A stretch of 64,000 nucleotides of DNA from Cryoendolithus antarcticus (GCA_002077065.1 NAJO01000008.1:744001-808000); one strand, 5' to 3'; shown: positions 21,393-32,058, numbered from the stretch's first letter. Numbers and translations: made by a program. The notes: generated by a model not told the origin, from the sequence alone.

Positions 21393-21850
21393 AGATCTTC
21401 CACAGAGCCGCGGCAAATCTGGAAGTGCCTACTGCCGTCGCACCGGCATCGCAAGAGCCGTTCAAAACCAACGAGACAGGAAATGCTGTTGGGACTATTG
21501 AGGCATGGATAGATAAAGTTCAGAGCGGTGTGGTGCGCGCTTCGATAAGAGAACTCCGCGCTCATCTGTTGAAGGTCGTCGAGGATGACCTCCGCGCTTC
21601 AGTCTTCCCATCAGGTATGGTCCTGGTGCCGAAGCCTGCTGGTTGGTCCGAATTCCTCAATTTGTTGATGAGTCGGACCATGAAGTTCTTGCAGTATCGC
21701 ATCTGCGAGAAGTGCGGAGGCTTTGGTAAGGAGACCACTGGGGTTCACATCCACCATGGAGGTGACATGGTCTACACTGCGGAGCAAGACAAGACACAGA
21801 TGGAATTGGGCGATATTGAAGAAGGCAAGGTAGGTATGAAGATGCGGTGA
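21371..21850 (+). pseudogene. Probable continuation of the RING-like gene in another frame
   Basis: Frame of about 160 aa from MSTKTLLKIFHRAAANLEVP, overlapping the end of the upstream frame by 22 nt. Its N-terminal helix would follow naturally on DYDSWYI of the upstream frame. It contains its own metal-binding-like residues, YRICEKCGGFG followed by GVHIHHGGDMVY. Either the two halves are one gene split by a small indel (real or an assembly error near 21364-21375), or this is an independent small gene with its own ATG. Overlapping same-strand coding frames are rare in fungi, so a single split gene is preferred. Confidence 0.45.
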
Positions 21851-22458
21851 GACATTCTGCTTTGTAGGACCTAGAAGAACGGGTTTGTTGTTAGCATTGT
21901 TAGCGATTTACTATCAATATCTAGCAGGTGAAAGTGCTCATGTTTGGTTTCGAACGCAATCAGAGTGACATTGCAATGGCTCCCAGCTGGTGTGATCGAA
22001 TGCTAGCCCTTCACGGACGTGTCAACAATGCGCTTTCCCGCCGCAGCTGGACCGATCTTAGCTATGCAAGCAATCGGAGTACCAGATAAGCGCAGGCGAG
22101 TAGCCACTCGAGAACGCACTGATTGGGTGTCATCGTGCCACCGTCCCTCAGCGCCAAATGTGTCTTCTGTTGACGACTTGGGAGCATCGGGACGAAGCAA
22201 GCGGTAATCTGGAAATCCGTAGATGAGACAAGAAGTCATGTCGGTTCATTCGTCGATGTCGTACTCTATCTGCTTAGTGTCGATCACCAAGCTCCGATCG
22301 TGGCGAATACTGCGCCTTCGATGTGTCCGACCTCGAGACCCATTGATCTCGTGGCGGCGTGACCCCTGTCATGCAAGAAGTCCAGGTCCTCCAAGCGCCA
22401 ATGGTTGCAGATTCATGTTGTCGTCACAATCATGCCAATTCGATAAGTCGTCAGCGTC
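21851..22458. other. Intergenic, nothing recognised
   Basis: 608 bp between the stops of two convergent genes. Short frames only. Confidence 0.5.
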
Positions 22459-23811
22459 TCATACACCTCTCCCAATGCCAACGCTCCCTGCACTCTCGCC
22501 AACCTTGACCTCGTCCTCTTGCACAGCCATAGTGCCTCTCCGACTACTAGCAGTCGTACTCTGACTCTCACTTCTCTCCCTCGGTCCAGCTACGCCTCCG
22601 ACACCACCATCTCCGGCCGCCCACGCAGCAATGCCAGCAGCAGCGGGAGTGACAGGACTAGCAGCATTTGGTTCACGAGCGATACGAGCGGTGACAGTCG
22701 GATCAATGGCAGCGGGCGCGTCAGATTGACTCGACCCGCGTCGGCGAGTCCGTAGAGCACGCTCCAAAGTACGGACACGTTGGCGAAGAGACTCGTTCTC
22801 GGCTTTCACGATCTCCATCTCGGATCTGTAGGGTGCGGTGTCGGTGTAGCTCTGCGTACTGAGTTGAGTGCTTGGGCTTTGCGAGGGCGAAGGAATCGAG
22901 TGCGGATTGACTGGCAGCGGCGTGCCGGCGTGTGCGGCGGTTGAGCCCATGGATGTAGCACTCGGGTCGCGAGACAGAGAAGGACGATGTGGCAAAGTGA
23001 AGAGCGTGCCACCTCCTGGGATCCCACCGGCCGAGCTGGGGTAGCGTAAGTTGTCGACGCTTTGCCTAGCAGGCGTAGATGCGCCGCTACGAGCTGATAC
23101 TGAAGGCTGGCGAGAAAGCGACGCGCCTGAAGCTGCTGTTCGGGCGAAAGATGCTTGACTTTGGCTGGCATGTGCAGGTGGATGACCAGAGGTGGTGCTG
23201 CCGGCTTGTGGCTGCGTGCTGTAGGTGCTGCCCGCCACCGAGACGGATGTGGAAGGAGTGGGTATGCTCCTTGTTGATAGCGAGGAGGAGCTACGGTGAC
23301 GGCGAGAGGGCGTAGGATGAGTCGCGCCTGTCATCTGATGTATCGCGTTGGGGTCGGTAATATCGACGGGCAGAAGGGAAGCAGATGTCGAGCTACTGGA
23401 CATTGAGTTGTTGGACGCGACTGACGCTGTCTGCGCGCGTAGAGCAGTGAGCTCTCTTGCGAGACGATTGACCTATGCTTCCTGTCAGCTTTCGGTCACA
23501 TCTCCCTACATCAGCACGTGTATGCGCACCACAGCCTCTTGCTCTTTCTCGCACTCCGCATACAGCTCGGCCGCCGTGAGTGGCCTTGGATGTCGCATTG
23601 GCATGTTTATACCCTGCTCGTGTGAGGTGATTACTGGGCTCCGGTGTGGCCGTTCGCCAGCCGAAGCCGGTGCTCCTGGTGGACCCATTGTCTGCGATGT
23701 CCGCCTGGAGGTAGAGAGAAGGGGCGGAAGGGGGGTGGAGGAGGGATTGTGCGAAGAGCGCGGTCTCTCAGCACGGGGCGACTGCGGCAGGGTGTTGATG
23801 TCTGGTGCCAT
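22459..23811 (-). CDS. Ser-rich protein with short coiled coils, unrecognised fungal family
   Basis: Exon 1 is 23811-23530 and exon 2 is 23472-22459, joined over a 57-nt intron (GTGCGC donor, CATAG acceptor), giving 431 aa. Splicing joins AAELYAECEKEQEAVV to NRLARELTALRAQTASVAS, forming one amphipathic helix of about 35 residues, which is strong evidence for the join. The middle is Ser/Thr/Pro/Ala-rich and disordered. A second helix at about residues 290-320 (EMEIVKAENESLRQRVRTLE) is leucine-zipper-like and ends in a basic patch. No catalytic motif or targeting signal. The helix at the splice junction looks like the conserved core of an uncharacterised ascomycete family. Confidence 0.65.
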
Positions 23812-24169
23812 CGAGGTCCGCAGAGTGATGTGCGTTTGGAATGTTGGGACGGAAGTGGGCGCGTTTCAGATGTGCTGTCAAGGAAAGCAGCCACTGGGGA
23901 AGTGCTTGCTCCGGGAGCTCGATCGCGAAACAGGTGCTATAGACTATCACGTGAAAGACACATTGGGAGAAGAGATACAGCAGAAAGGGAGGACAGCTGT
24001 GGATGAGATTGCTTGATTAATATGGCCGCTGGTATATGTACAATGGTCCTTTGAAGACCCGATTCGTATCCTGCAAATCCAGGGAAAACCAAATGCAGGG
24101 CTGGAGCAGCGAGGCACATCTCATGCTCCAATGCGTAATACATACAGTCCGACTCAGGTCATAGCGCTC
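23812..24169. other. Intergenic, nothing recognised
   Basis: 358 bp between the start of one minus-strand gene and the stop of PER1 on the same strand. Confidence 0.5.
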
Positions 24170-25569
24170 TCATGCTTTCAATCGCTTGTCCTGCAGGTCT
24201 TCACGTGCATCTTTGATCAGGAAGCTGTTACCAAAGTCAGCGCACTGTCCATCCAACCAATGAGATAAGCAATACTCACTTATACCACCACACAGTCGGC
24301 CCCACAGTCCCCAAATGCCATAACGAATGCGCATCCACCATCCCTCCCCAAGGCGCAAAGTCGAATAGCTCCAAACCCATAGCCAGCACAATCCAGGCCA
24401 CGATCAGACCCGGCCATGCAGCCCATAACCTCCCCACCTTCCTAACCCTCACCACACTGAAGCCAGTCCATAGCACATTGGTGATGATACCCACGGCAAC
24501 ATTAGCAGCCATGTTGTAGGTGTAGTCGAACCGAATGAACGTCAGATAGAATACGTGGGCGCAGTAGAGGCTGGCGCAGAGCACAGCCCAAACTCGAATC
24601 AGCGTCGAGGATCTCGATGTCGAGGAATCGGTCGCAGAAGCCGAGGGACGGTCGAGGCGGAATACTCGAATAGGCGCGTAGAACAGGCCGTACATCACAC
24701 TCAAAGCCGCAGCGAAGTAGTCCAGCCGCTCAGTCACGACGAAGTCGCGTGCGTGAAAGATCATGCTGAACGTCCAGCTCGCGAATCCACAGTAGCCGAA
24801 GCCGATGTAGTACTTCCGTAAGGCATAGCTTGCAGGAATCTCAGCCTTGAGGCGAGAGATGCCCCAGTAGTGGGCGAGGAAGTTGAGAAGCGAGAAGAGG
24901 ACTGAGAAGGGTTCTTGCAGACCGAGGAAGCGGTGGAAGGGCCATTTGCCATGGAATTGGTGGATCGGTGTCAGGTATGGAGGGTCTCGGGAGAGGCGTT
25001 GAGAGGTGACAATGTGTTGGCAGGTGTAGTCACATTCAGAAGGGCAGGTCCAGAGAAGTGCGCCGTGGTGAAGGGCTGCGTTGGAGATCAGCCGACTAGG
25101 TTTGAGGTAGGAGCTTCGGAAGGGGACGTACGTATTTGGGGCCCACCCTTGCCACAGTTTGCTGAGATGCAGTCCTAACGATTGAGTCAGTCGAGAGTCG
25201 TAATGCGGTTCATAGTACCTTCGCTGTTACGAAGGTGTCAAGGTCCTTCATGCAACTATCATCCGCACCACAGCAGTGAACGTATTGTCAAAACCTGGGC
25301 GAGAAGAGACATCTGTAGCGTCTTTCCTGGAACGACTGGCGTTACATCCTTTCGGCACTCTCGCAGCTAGATGAGAGTCGAGGCGCGGTGAATCGTAGCA
25401 TAGGAGACCTCCAGCCTTGTAGGAGCATTGGAGGTAGACTCACCGTCACGCAGTTTTTGAATTCGGGGAGGCGATCACCCGATGAAGCGTTTGCGACGCC
25501 AGCGAAGACGTAAAAGAGGCATAGCGCAATAAGCAGCCGTTGAGGCAGCTGTATGTTACCGAGTCGCAT
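24170..25569 (-). CDS. PER1: PER1/PGAP3-like GPI-lipid remodelling protein
   Basis: Removes the sn-2 acyl chain of GPI anchors in the ER (GPI phospholipase A2 activity), needed for GPI-protein sorting. Four exons: 25569-25444, 25174-25132, 25075-24280, 24224-24170; introns of 269, 56 and 55 nt, all GT-AG, giving 339 aa (yeast Per1 is 357). Residues 1-29 are a signal peptide. The lumenal Cys-rich segment follows: EFKNCV, DCISANCGKGGPQIPLHHG, then LLWTCPSECDYTCQH. After it come HGKWPFHRFLGLQEP and a series of membrane helices carrying the conserved FSMIFHARDFVVTERLDYF, with the His and Asp residues of the CREST-type core, and near the C terminus DAHSLWHLGTVGPTVWWYN. All hallmark blocks are present. 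The 269-nt first intron is unusually long for this window. Confidence 0.92.
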
Positions 25570-25748
25570 GATGCATGCTGTGTAGGGTCTGAAACCTGCG
25601 GTGGGATGTAGGAAGCCGTTCTGCCAAGGTTGACCGCTCCAACGTTGTAATCTCGGTAGACGTAGGTCCAATCCTGTGGTTTGGAGTCTCCCGAGGCTCT
25701 GAGTGGTCGAGTAGAGTACCAAAAGCAAGGTAGATGCCTGGTCCTGGC

Positions 25749-25752
25749 AAAA
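25749..25752 (-). terminator. Pol III terminator of tRNA-Thr(CGU)
   Basis: Run of four T on the minus strand, 16 nt downstream of the tRNA 3' end. Confidence 0.55.
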
Positions 25753-25768
25753 GATTGGTCTTGCGCTG

Positions 25769-25848
25769 TGCCCATTACAGGAATTGAACCTGTGATCTTC
25801 CCATCGCGGCGATACGAGTGGGACGCTTTACCACTGAGCCAAACGGGC
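25769..25848 (-). tRNA. tRNA-Thr (anticodon CGU) with 8-nt intron
   Basis: The minus strand folds into a full cloverleaf. The acceptor stem GCCCGTT pairs with AATGGGC (one G-U). The D arm has GCT/AGC with loop CAGTGGTAA. The anticodon stem is TCCCA/TGGGA, and the T arm is ACAGG/CCTGT with loop TTCAATT. Discriminator base is A. The anticodon loop is CTCGTA + A with the intron TCGCCGCG (25805-25812) inserted one base 3' of the anticodon, the standard position. Mature length 72 nt. Confidence 0.92.
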
Positions 25849-26391
25849 TGTGATTGCAGCAACGAGACGAAAAAACAATTATATAACGTATCGTATTAGT
25901 GTTGGACGCGAAGAACCGGATCCAGAAGAGGAAGGAACGGGGCTTGGCATCTGGAGTGAAGTGATCGTTACGCACTGTAATTCCGCTTCCCCGCACCTCT
26001 AGACACTTCTTCGCTTCTGTCGTGGTATCTATGATCGTTATCTGACAGTGTTACGACCGTGAGAGTGGCGATGTGTTCGTTATCGGGACATGTTGAGCAC
26101 CGCGGGCATTTGCCCTTACCAGTAAAGTAATACTCACATCTCAAGTTTGGTGAAGATGTGCGTGCGGCAAGCTGACCAACGATGTACCACTTGAGAGATA
26201 ACTTCAGAGTTGGAGTAGGTGAGACTCAGCTTTAATTTCTCAACCTGCCTTCAATCCATGTATGCCAAACGCTATCATATACCCTCGCCATGTTTGATAC
26301 CCAAGCACGAACGCTATGCAGTCCTTCCCTTCCACCTAGTACGCCTCCAACTAACTGGCAGCATTACTCCGTGTTCTGCTTCCGCCGAATA
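25849..26391. other. Intergenic, nothing recognised
   Basis: 543 bp upstream of the tRNA and downstream of the phosphatase stop. An AT-rich stretch at 25872-25895 (aattatataacg) lies just 5' of the tRNA and may help Pol III initiation. Confidence 0.45.
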
Positions 26392-29022
26392 TCACGACTC
26401 TCCCACGTCGCCCGGGCCTTGCTCCTGCGACACAAGCCACTCCATGACACTCTCATAGCAGAGAACATACTGCCGCAAACTCTGCACCATGCTGATGCGC
26501 TGATTGCGGAAGTCCTCGACAGTCTTCTCTACCAGATCGATGTCATCCTTGTCGATCCAGGAGCCACCGGAGATGTTATTCTCGTCGCTATTGTGGCGCG
26601 AAGAGAAAGGCTTACTAGAGGACTTCGAGTCGACGTCCATTGCTGTTTGCGACGGGTTCTTCGACGGTTCATCGTAAAGACGCTGCCGTTTCAACATGTC
26701 GATCACCGAGTCCACGGTGCAGAATGTGCCTGTCCTGCCACAACCAGCCGAGCAGTGCACAAGTGTGGGCCGGTTATTAGCCGGCTCCGGCTCGTTCGAG
26801 TGCGTCTTGTTCACCGTTCGGACCACCGAGTCACACTGCTCTACCAGACCAAGAAGGTGAGCAGGATGCGCTGGCGCACCGAAGTCGGGCCACGACGAGT
26901 ACTGCAGCTGTGTGACCTCCCGCATGCGCTCGAAGGGGAAGTTCTCGTGACTGAGCGTGAACTTACGCACAATTACGTACGGCTGCTCCGGCTTCGATCT
27001 GTCGTCCTTGGCTTCCACAGGCGCAAGCGGGATATTCACTGGGTTCGTAGACGATCTCCTAGCTACCGAGGGTCGCATCTTTGCACGATGGATCTTAGCC
27101 GGCTCGATGGAAGCGCGTTTCTCTGACAGAAAATCTAGATGTATCTGACCGTACTGCTTCCCATTCCAGTAATTATGAGCCTTAACTTGCGCGCCTTCTT
27201 GCTCTGCTGTCAGCATCACTATCACTCGGATGTCTTGCTGCCACACGACATTCCAGAAGTCGTTGAACGTCGCTGGTATTGGCGCTTGCGTGGAGATGTA
27301 GCGCTTATTACTCCACGCAGCTTTGATGTAGGAAGCATTGAAATAATCGCAGCCGTGACTCGGCACACCTTGAAGACGCACGCGCGAGTGCTCGAACGGC
27401 CAAATATTGTTGTAGCGGTTCTTGTTGCCCTTCTCAATACCAGCGATCTGAATGTTCTTCACCGGTTTCGCATGCTTCGATGCGTGTGGCGATGTGGCAA
27501 ACGTGACTTTGCCTGAGAGCGCGTCCTCCATGCGCTTCTTTTCGCGACGTTCGATCTGCTCAAAGCGGTCCGAAACTCGCTTGCCTTGGTCCTGATCGTC
27601 CGACACCTGCTTCATCCAAGCTGGAAAGTTTTCTTCGGTGGCTCTTGTCGCACGCGTCGGGTGCTTGAGCGACATTTGACCAACGCCGCCGATCAAGTCC
27701 ATGTTCTGCCGGATGTTGCCAAAGAACGGATTTGCAGGCTTGTCGGAAAGTGGCATTGGGCAGCCGCCAATGACAGGCGGTATGAGCCTGCCCTCTGGAT
27801 CCGTACTGGAAGCTCCCAAATCGTCGTTCGTGGCATCAACTCCAGCCTCGACGTAGCCCGGAAAGCGTTTTGCGAACTCCTGAAATCCACCCTTGATAAT
27901 ATACAGTGTCCCAGCATATCCTTCCGTCCTGAATTTCTTGATAGTGTTCATGCAGGTCATCGCATCCTTCAATTGCGCCGAGCTGTTATCGTAGACGACA
28001 ATGTATTTGCTGCTCCTCCAATTCTCGAACTTCGCGCGCTGACTCTCGTCCTTGAACGTTGCTGCCAGCTTCTCTACATTGAAGGCTGGCCTCTTCAACA
28101 GTGTAGTCGGGATACATAATGTAAGTGCGCCTGCGACGTGCGCTTGTGCAAAGTGTGTAGACACACGTAAGTCAAGTATGAGCACTTCTTCATCAGAAGA
28201 CTCCAGCAAATTAATAACCCGCTGCGCGGTGACCATGACTTGACTCTCGCCTTTGCCGCTTTCCGGTAGAGTCTCTGCGCGGTGTATCGGCATTGCGTAG
28301 CTGCCGCTTGTGTTTGTATCTAGCGGCAGAGCTTTGCGTGGCTGGCGCTCTGGCGAGTGCTCGCGTCTGTGCTTCTCTCCATGCTCGCCATCAGCCATGC
28401 TCGCAGGTGAACCTCTTCTCGCTATATCCGGGAACATTCTCGAATCCGGGGACAGCATCCTCTTAGGCGATTGCGACATCTCGGACACGTTTGGCTCCAG
28501 CAGCTCCCTGCCAACTCTCGGTGGAGGAGGCATTGTCCTGGGAGCAGGAACGCTCTTTGCACTATCTTGTGCAAGCACGGTCTTACTTGACTTGCCTCCT
28601 GAATTACGCGTAGGGGGCGCGTTCATGGCGAAGGCGCTCAAGCCACCAAGATTGAAAGCCTTGCCCTCGGAGTGCTTCTTGAAAGCACTGAATTCTGGAT
28701 TGTGCTCATGTGGTATTGCACTGGGAGACACCGCAGCTGTAGATTGCACGGTTGATGTAGGTGGACTCCAATGTGCCTTTGTCTGCTGCCCGTCATCGTT
28801 GTTTGGCTCTCCGTTCGTCTGGAAGCCGAAATAGTTAGGACTCGGCGTCGTTGTCGAAGTGTGACCTGATTGATGTGGTGTGGCTAATCGAGGTGTGAAA
28901 TAGGGAGGCATAACATGACCAGTGCTGGAACTGCCCTGACGCCTCGAGGGAGGGATGCGACTCGAAGGGGACGAGATCGCCGTGGGCTGTGTGTAACGTG
29001 GTGACGTCGCGCTTGCTGACAT
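26392..29022 (-). CDS. Rhodanese-PTP tyrosine phosphatase (Pyp1/Pyp2 type)
   Basis: 876 aa, intronless; the ATG at 29022 (MSASATSPRYTQ) is used because the codon two positions upstream in the open frame is GTG. Residues 1-260 are disordered with many SP/TP sites. A rhodanese-like domain follows (about 275-410: VLILDLRVSTHFAQAHVAGA, then YIVVYDNSSAQLKDA). Its usual catalytic Cys position reads VYDNSS, so it looks catalytically dead and probably docks a MAP kinase. The PTP domain covers about 530-870: NRYNNIWPFEHSRVRL, DYFNASYI, the WPD loop SSWPDFGAP, and the P-loop VHCSAGCGRTG with catalytic Cys and Arg in CX5R at about residue 757. The Q-loop region QRISMVQSLRQYV is present. This architecture matches fission-yeast Pyp1/Pyp2, which dephosphorylate the stress MAPK Sty1; that role is inferred by family. 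Confidence 0.9.
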   Translation of the reverse strand: MSASATSPRYTQPTAISSPSSRIPPSRRQGSSSTGHVMPPYFTPRLATPHQSGHTSTTTPSPNYFGFQTNGEPNNDDGQQTKAHWSPPTSTVQSTAAVSPSAIPHEHNPEFSAFKKHSEGKAFNLGGLSAFAMNAPPTRNSGGKSSKTVLAQDSAKSVPAPRTMPPPPRVGRELLEPNVSEMSQSPKRMLSPDSRMFPDIARRGSPASMADGEHGEKHRREHSPERQPRKALPLDTNTSGSYAMPIHRAETLPESGKGESQVMVTAQRVINLLESSDEEVLILDLRVSTHFAQAHVAGALTLCIPTTLLKRPAFNVEKLAATFKDESQRAKFENWRSSKYIVVYDNSSAQLKDAMTCMNTIKKFRTEGYAGTLYIIKGGFQEFAKRFPGYVEAGVDATNDDLGASSTDPEGRLIPPVIGGCPMPLSDKPANPFFGNIRQNMDLIGGVGQMSLKHPTRATRATEENFPAWMKQVSDDQDQGKRVSDRFEQIERREKKRMEDALSGKVTFATSPHASKHAKPVKNIQIAGIEKGNKNRYNNIWPFEHSRVRLQGVPSHGCDYFNASYIKAAWSNKRYISTQAPIPATFNDFWNVVWQQDIRVIVMLTAEQEGAQVKAHNYWNGKQYGQIHLDFLSEKRASIEPAKIHRAKMRPSVARRSSTNPVNIPLAPVEAKDDRSKPEQPYVIVRKFTLSHENFPFERMREVTQLQYSSWPDFGAPAHPAHLLGLVEQCDSVVRTVNKTHSNEPEPANNRPTLVHCSAGCGRTGTFCTVDSVIDMLKRQRLYDEPSKNPSQTAMDVDSKSSSKPFSSRHNSDENNISGGSWIDKDDIDLVEKTVEDFRNQRISMVQSLRQYVLCYESVMEWLVSQEQGPGDVGES

Positions 29023-30280
29023 CTTCACCTCGATCGTATGTAAGTCGATAGAAGCTGTACTGTAGAGTGGAACACGGTCGTGTCAGAGGTCATTTTGCGC
29101 CATCGCGGACAGTGCAATGTGGATCAATATGTCGCGTGCTGAACATGCCTCGAGGAGACTCGACTCAGCCAGCGAGACCCTGGGATGACGTCGTCGTTTC
29201 TAAAGTGGCGGAAGTCGCACCTCAGGCACAAAAATGGGTGTAAGCCTTAGACACGAGTTCGTGATTGGGTCAGCAGCGGTGGCGAGATAGTAATCGGCCT
29301 CAGGGACACGATTTAGGGCGCAGCAGCGTGTAGCTGAAGCTGGCAGTCTTCGAGAAATGGATTGGCAATGGACACTTTCCGGAACAGCTGTGGGTGGACC
29401 CTGAAGACAGCGGGAACTGCCGATCGTGTGGTGATTAATAATAAACCCCCGAATAGCCTGCACTTTCAATCCAAAGCCGTAAGTTGACCAAGTGATTCTC
29501 TTGTAGCTTAACAAACCCATTGTTCAGACCATTTACGCCCGCAAATCATTGCCTCAAACGCTTTGACATCTAGTCACGTTTCGCGCCTCGAAGCGCCGTG
29601 CGTCACCCAACTGCACTTCCACGCTTTCGTTTCCGGCTGCGATCTTTGTTGTGGATCCGCAGCTGCAGTAGTCTACTATGGCGCAAGGTCTAGACCTTGT
29701 CTGTGTTCCTTACACCACGGTTCACGACGTTCGCAACATCTTCGGATGACATGCGACGTACACTCACAGGCAGCGCCCACGGTAAGCCGCGTCCGCAACG
29801 CGATAAGCATTGCAACTACTGGGCCGGCCGCTGCTGGTACAGTGCCTTCGTGATAAAGGAAGACAACAATACGAATCAGCAGCTTGGTCCCGCCTCGACA
29901 CCGCCATTTTAGCAGTGTCTTCGGCCATAATACCGCCGAAGTGCCAGATCGTCGATTGCCCTCGGAGCGGCTCAGTAGGGCGGGTGGTTTCCCGTATAGC
30001 ACGTTTGTCAAGAGCCTCCTAGTCTGACCCGATCCATTGCCCGAAGTAAGCGCCCACGAGGCGTGTGGCATTGGGAGATCACGTAGCCCAGGGCCTTAAG
30101 CACAAGGTGAAGTCGACTCGAGGTTGGGGAATGTGAGGAAGGCACGCTAAAAGGTAGTTTATCATGACTTCATTCTCTCGTCATCTCCATGGAATACGAC
30201 AAGCTCGGTAGTATTCCACGAGTAGCAGCTCAACACCACAGCCTGGCCGTTCTGTACCCATTTGTGCCATCACAGCTCAC
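29023..30280. other. Intergenic region between divergent genes
   Basis: 1258 bp between the starts of the phosphatase and SDR genes. Frames such as 29676-30071 minus show no protein character. No RNA gene recognised. Confidence 0.5.
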
Positions 30281-31093
30281 ATGGCAGCTACTACCGCGCG
30301 CAACTACCTCATCACTGGCGCAGGTCGCGGAATTGGGCGCGGACTCAGCAGACTACTTCTGTCACACGGCCATCGAGTCTTTCTCCTGGACAACAATGCC
30401 GAAGAGCTCGACCACACCGCTACAGTGCTCACCAGTCACTCGAAGAGCTCGAGACACTTCTGCACAGCCCTCTGCGACCTGTCCATGCCGGATCAGATAG
30501 CCTCAACGGTCAAAGACGCGGCAACTTTCTTCGGCTCAAAGATTGACGTGCTGATTAATAACGCTGCTCATACAGCCGGTGTGGGCAGCGCAGATGTCTC
30601 GAACATGTCGTTGGACCTTTGGAATACGTCATTGGCAGTGAACCTCACAGCTCCTATGCTGATGTCCCAGCACTGCCTGCCGTATCTGTCCAAGTCTTCC
30701 TCGAGACCTGCGGGAGGCTGTATCATTAACATGTCTTCCACTCGTGCTCGACAGTCCGAGCCCGCGAACGAGGCTTATGCGACTTCCAAAGCTGGACTTC
30801 TTGGTCTGACACAGTCCATGGCGGTATCGCTCGCTCCGAGAGGTGTGAGGGTCAATGCCATCCTACCGGGGTGGATTCATGTGGCAAACGAATGCAAGGC
30901 CGCTGATAAGGCTGGGCAACCTTGGGAAGAGGGCTTAAGCGAGGCGGAGCATCAGTGGCAGCTGACTGGCAAGGTTGGAAACGTGGAGGATGTGTGGCGG
31001 GCTGTGGAGTACCTTGTCGAGAGCAGCGGGGTGACGGGGAGCGAGATTGTCGTCGATGGAGGTGTGACAAGGAAGATGGTGTATCCTGAGTAG
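30281..31093 (+). CDS. Short-chain dehydrogenase/reductase (SDR, classical)
   Basis: 270 aa, intronless. Classical SDR signatures in order: cofactor loop ITGAGRGIGRGLSRL at 11-25; LDNNAEEL after the second strand, where an acidic residue favours NAD(H), although this is weak evidence; INNAAHTAG at about 90-98 (the NNAG-type motif); catalytic Ser in IINMSSTRARQS and the YATSK active-site pair at about 166-170; then PGWIHVANE. The C-terminal Rossmann end reads GSEIVVDGGVTRKMVYPE, typical of glucose/ribitol-type dehydrogenases and 3-oxoacyl-ACP reductase relatives. The substrate cannot be told. No neighbour suggests a biosynthetic cluster. Confidence 0.88.
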   Translation: MAATTARNYLITGAGRGIGRGLSRLLLSHGHRVFLLDNNAEELDHTATVLTSHSKSSRHFCTALCDLSMPDQIASTVKDAATFFGSKIDVLINNAAHTAGVGSADVSNMSLDLWNTSLAVNLTAPMLMSQHCLPYLSKSSSRPAGGCIINMSSTRARQSEPANEAYATSKAGLLGLTQSMAVSLAPRGVRVNAILPGWIHVANECKAADKAGQPWEEGLSEAEHQWQLTGKVGNVEDVWRAVEYLVESSGVTGSEIVVDGGVTRKMVYPE

Positions 31094-31960
31094 TATCTCT
31101 CGAAATTCGAGAAGAATTGCAAAATGTGCTGTACGCTGCTGGCTACGATGGAACGACCCGGCAGCTACTGTGCTCTTGAAAAGTCTCGCCATCCCTGGAT
31201 TGTCATGATCATGGAAGCTCTCGAAGTCCGCCTGGCTTGACGAGGAAAAAGTCCATGTCGTCCCACTTGGTCCGCTTCTCCACACATTCGACACGCTGTC
31301 GGTGCTCGTATGGTTTCAGCTACGGCAGAACGGCGGTTTCGCATCGCACCTCTGAGCACCTTAGAGTGGCCGAGAGCACCGCGAGAATGTGCAGCCCGCT
31401 CTCTCCAAAATGGCCCACAGCCCGGCTGCCATAATGGCGTTCAGAGTACCATAGAGCGCTTCCAAGTCTCTAGGAGTAGCGAACGTGCAGTTTGAGCTAT
31501 CACCAGGCTGCACTCAATGCTTGTACTCGATGTCTTGCTTCTTCCGGTAGACTGGAGCTCGTCATAGCGCTTCACGCGCTAACCCCTGGCCTGCGGCTGT
31601 GTCACGGAGTGCAACATAGAGGCAGACCTTCAAGCACATCGCGGAAACGGCTTTCACAACCCATTCTCCTCGTTACTTCATCGACTTCACCGCGAGCCGA
31701 AAGACAACACTGACAGCAGCTCAGACATTGTTTCGACGCAGATGAGTAGACATCGACCCGCTGTTAGTTCACTTTGCTTCTTCCCTACTAGGAGTGCGTC
31801 GATGTATTTCAAAAGCTCCCTCGCCCCCGGGTTTACTCTCTGTGACTTGCGTTTCACGGATGTAGTCGATGTCCCTCGCGATCCGGCGCCCCAGCCACCT
31901 GCATCGCGTAGGGAGAACATAGGGGCGAGTGGGAGATGTCCAAACGAAGGGAGAGAACGC
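31094..31960. other. Intergenic, nothing recognised
   Basis: 867 bp between the SDR gene and the tRNA. Short frames only; the minus-strand frame 31687-32073 runs through the tRNA and is not a gene. Confidence 0.5.
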
Positions 31961-31965
31961 AAAAA
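31961..31965 (-). terminator. Pol III terminator of tRNA-Thr(AGU)
   Basis: Run of five T on the minus strand, 9 nt downstream of the tRNA 3' end. Confidence 0.65.
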
Positions 31966-31974
31966 GGAACTGCG

Positions 31975-32058
31975 TGCTCGCTTACGGAGTTGAACCGTAG
32001 ACCTCGGCATCACGATAGCTATACTAGTGCCGCGCTCTACCAACTGAGCTAAGCGAGC
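31975..32058 (-). tRNA. tRNA-Thr (anticodon AGU) with 11-nt intron
   Basis: Full cloverleaf on the minus strand. Acceptor stem GCTCGCT/AGCGAGC (perfect), D stem GCTC/GAGC with loop AGTTGGTA, anticodon stem CGGCA/TGCCG, T stem TACGG/CCGTA with loop TTCAACT, discriminator A. The 18-nt anticodon region splits as CTAGTA, intron TAGCTATCGTG, then A, so the anticodon is AGT (read as IGU) for threonine. Mature length 73 nt. Confidence 0.93.

Noticed and set aside
22519..22755. Ser/Arg-rich plus-strand frame
   Set aside because: Antisense shadow of the Ser-rich protein at 22459-23811.
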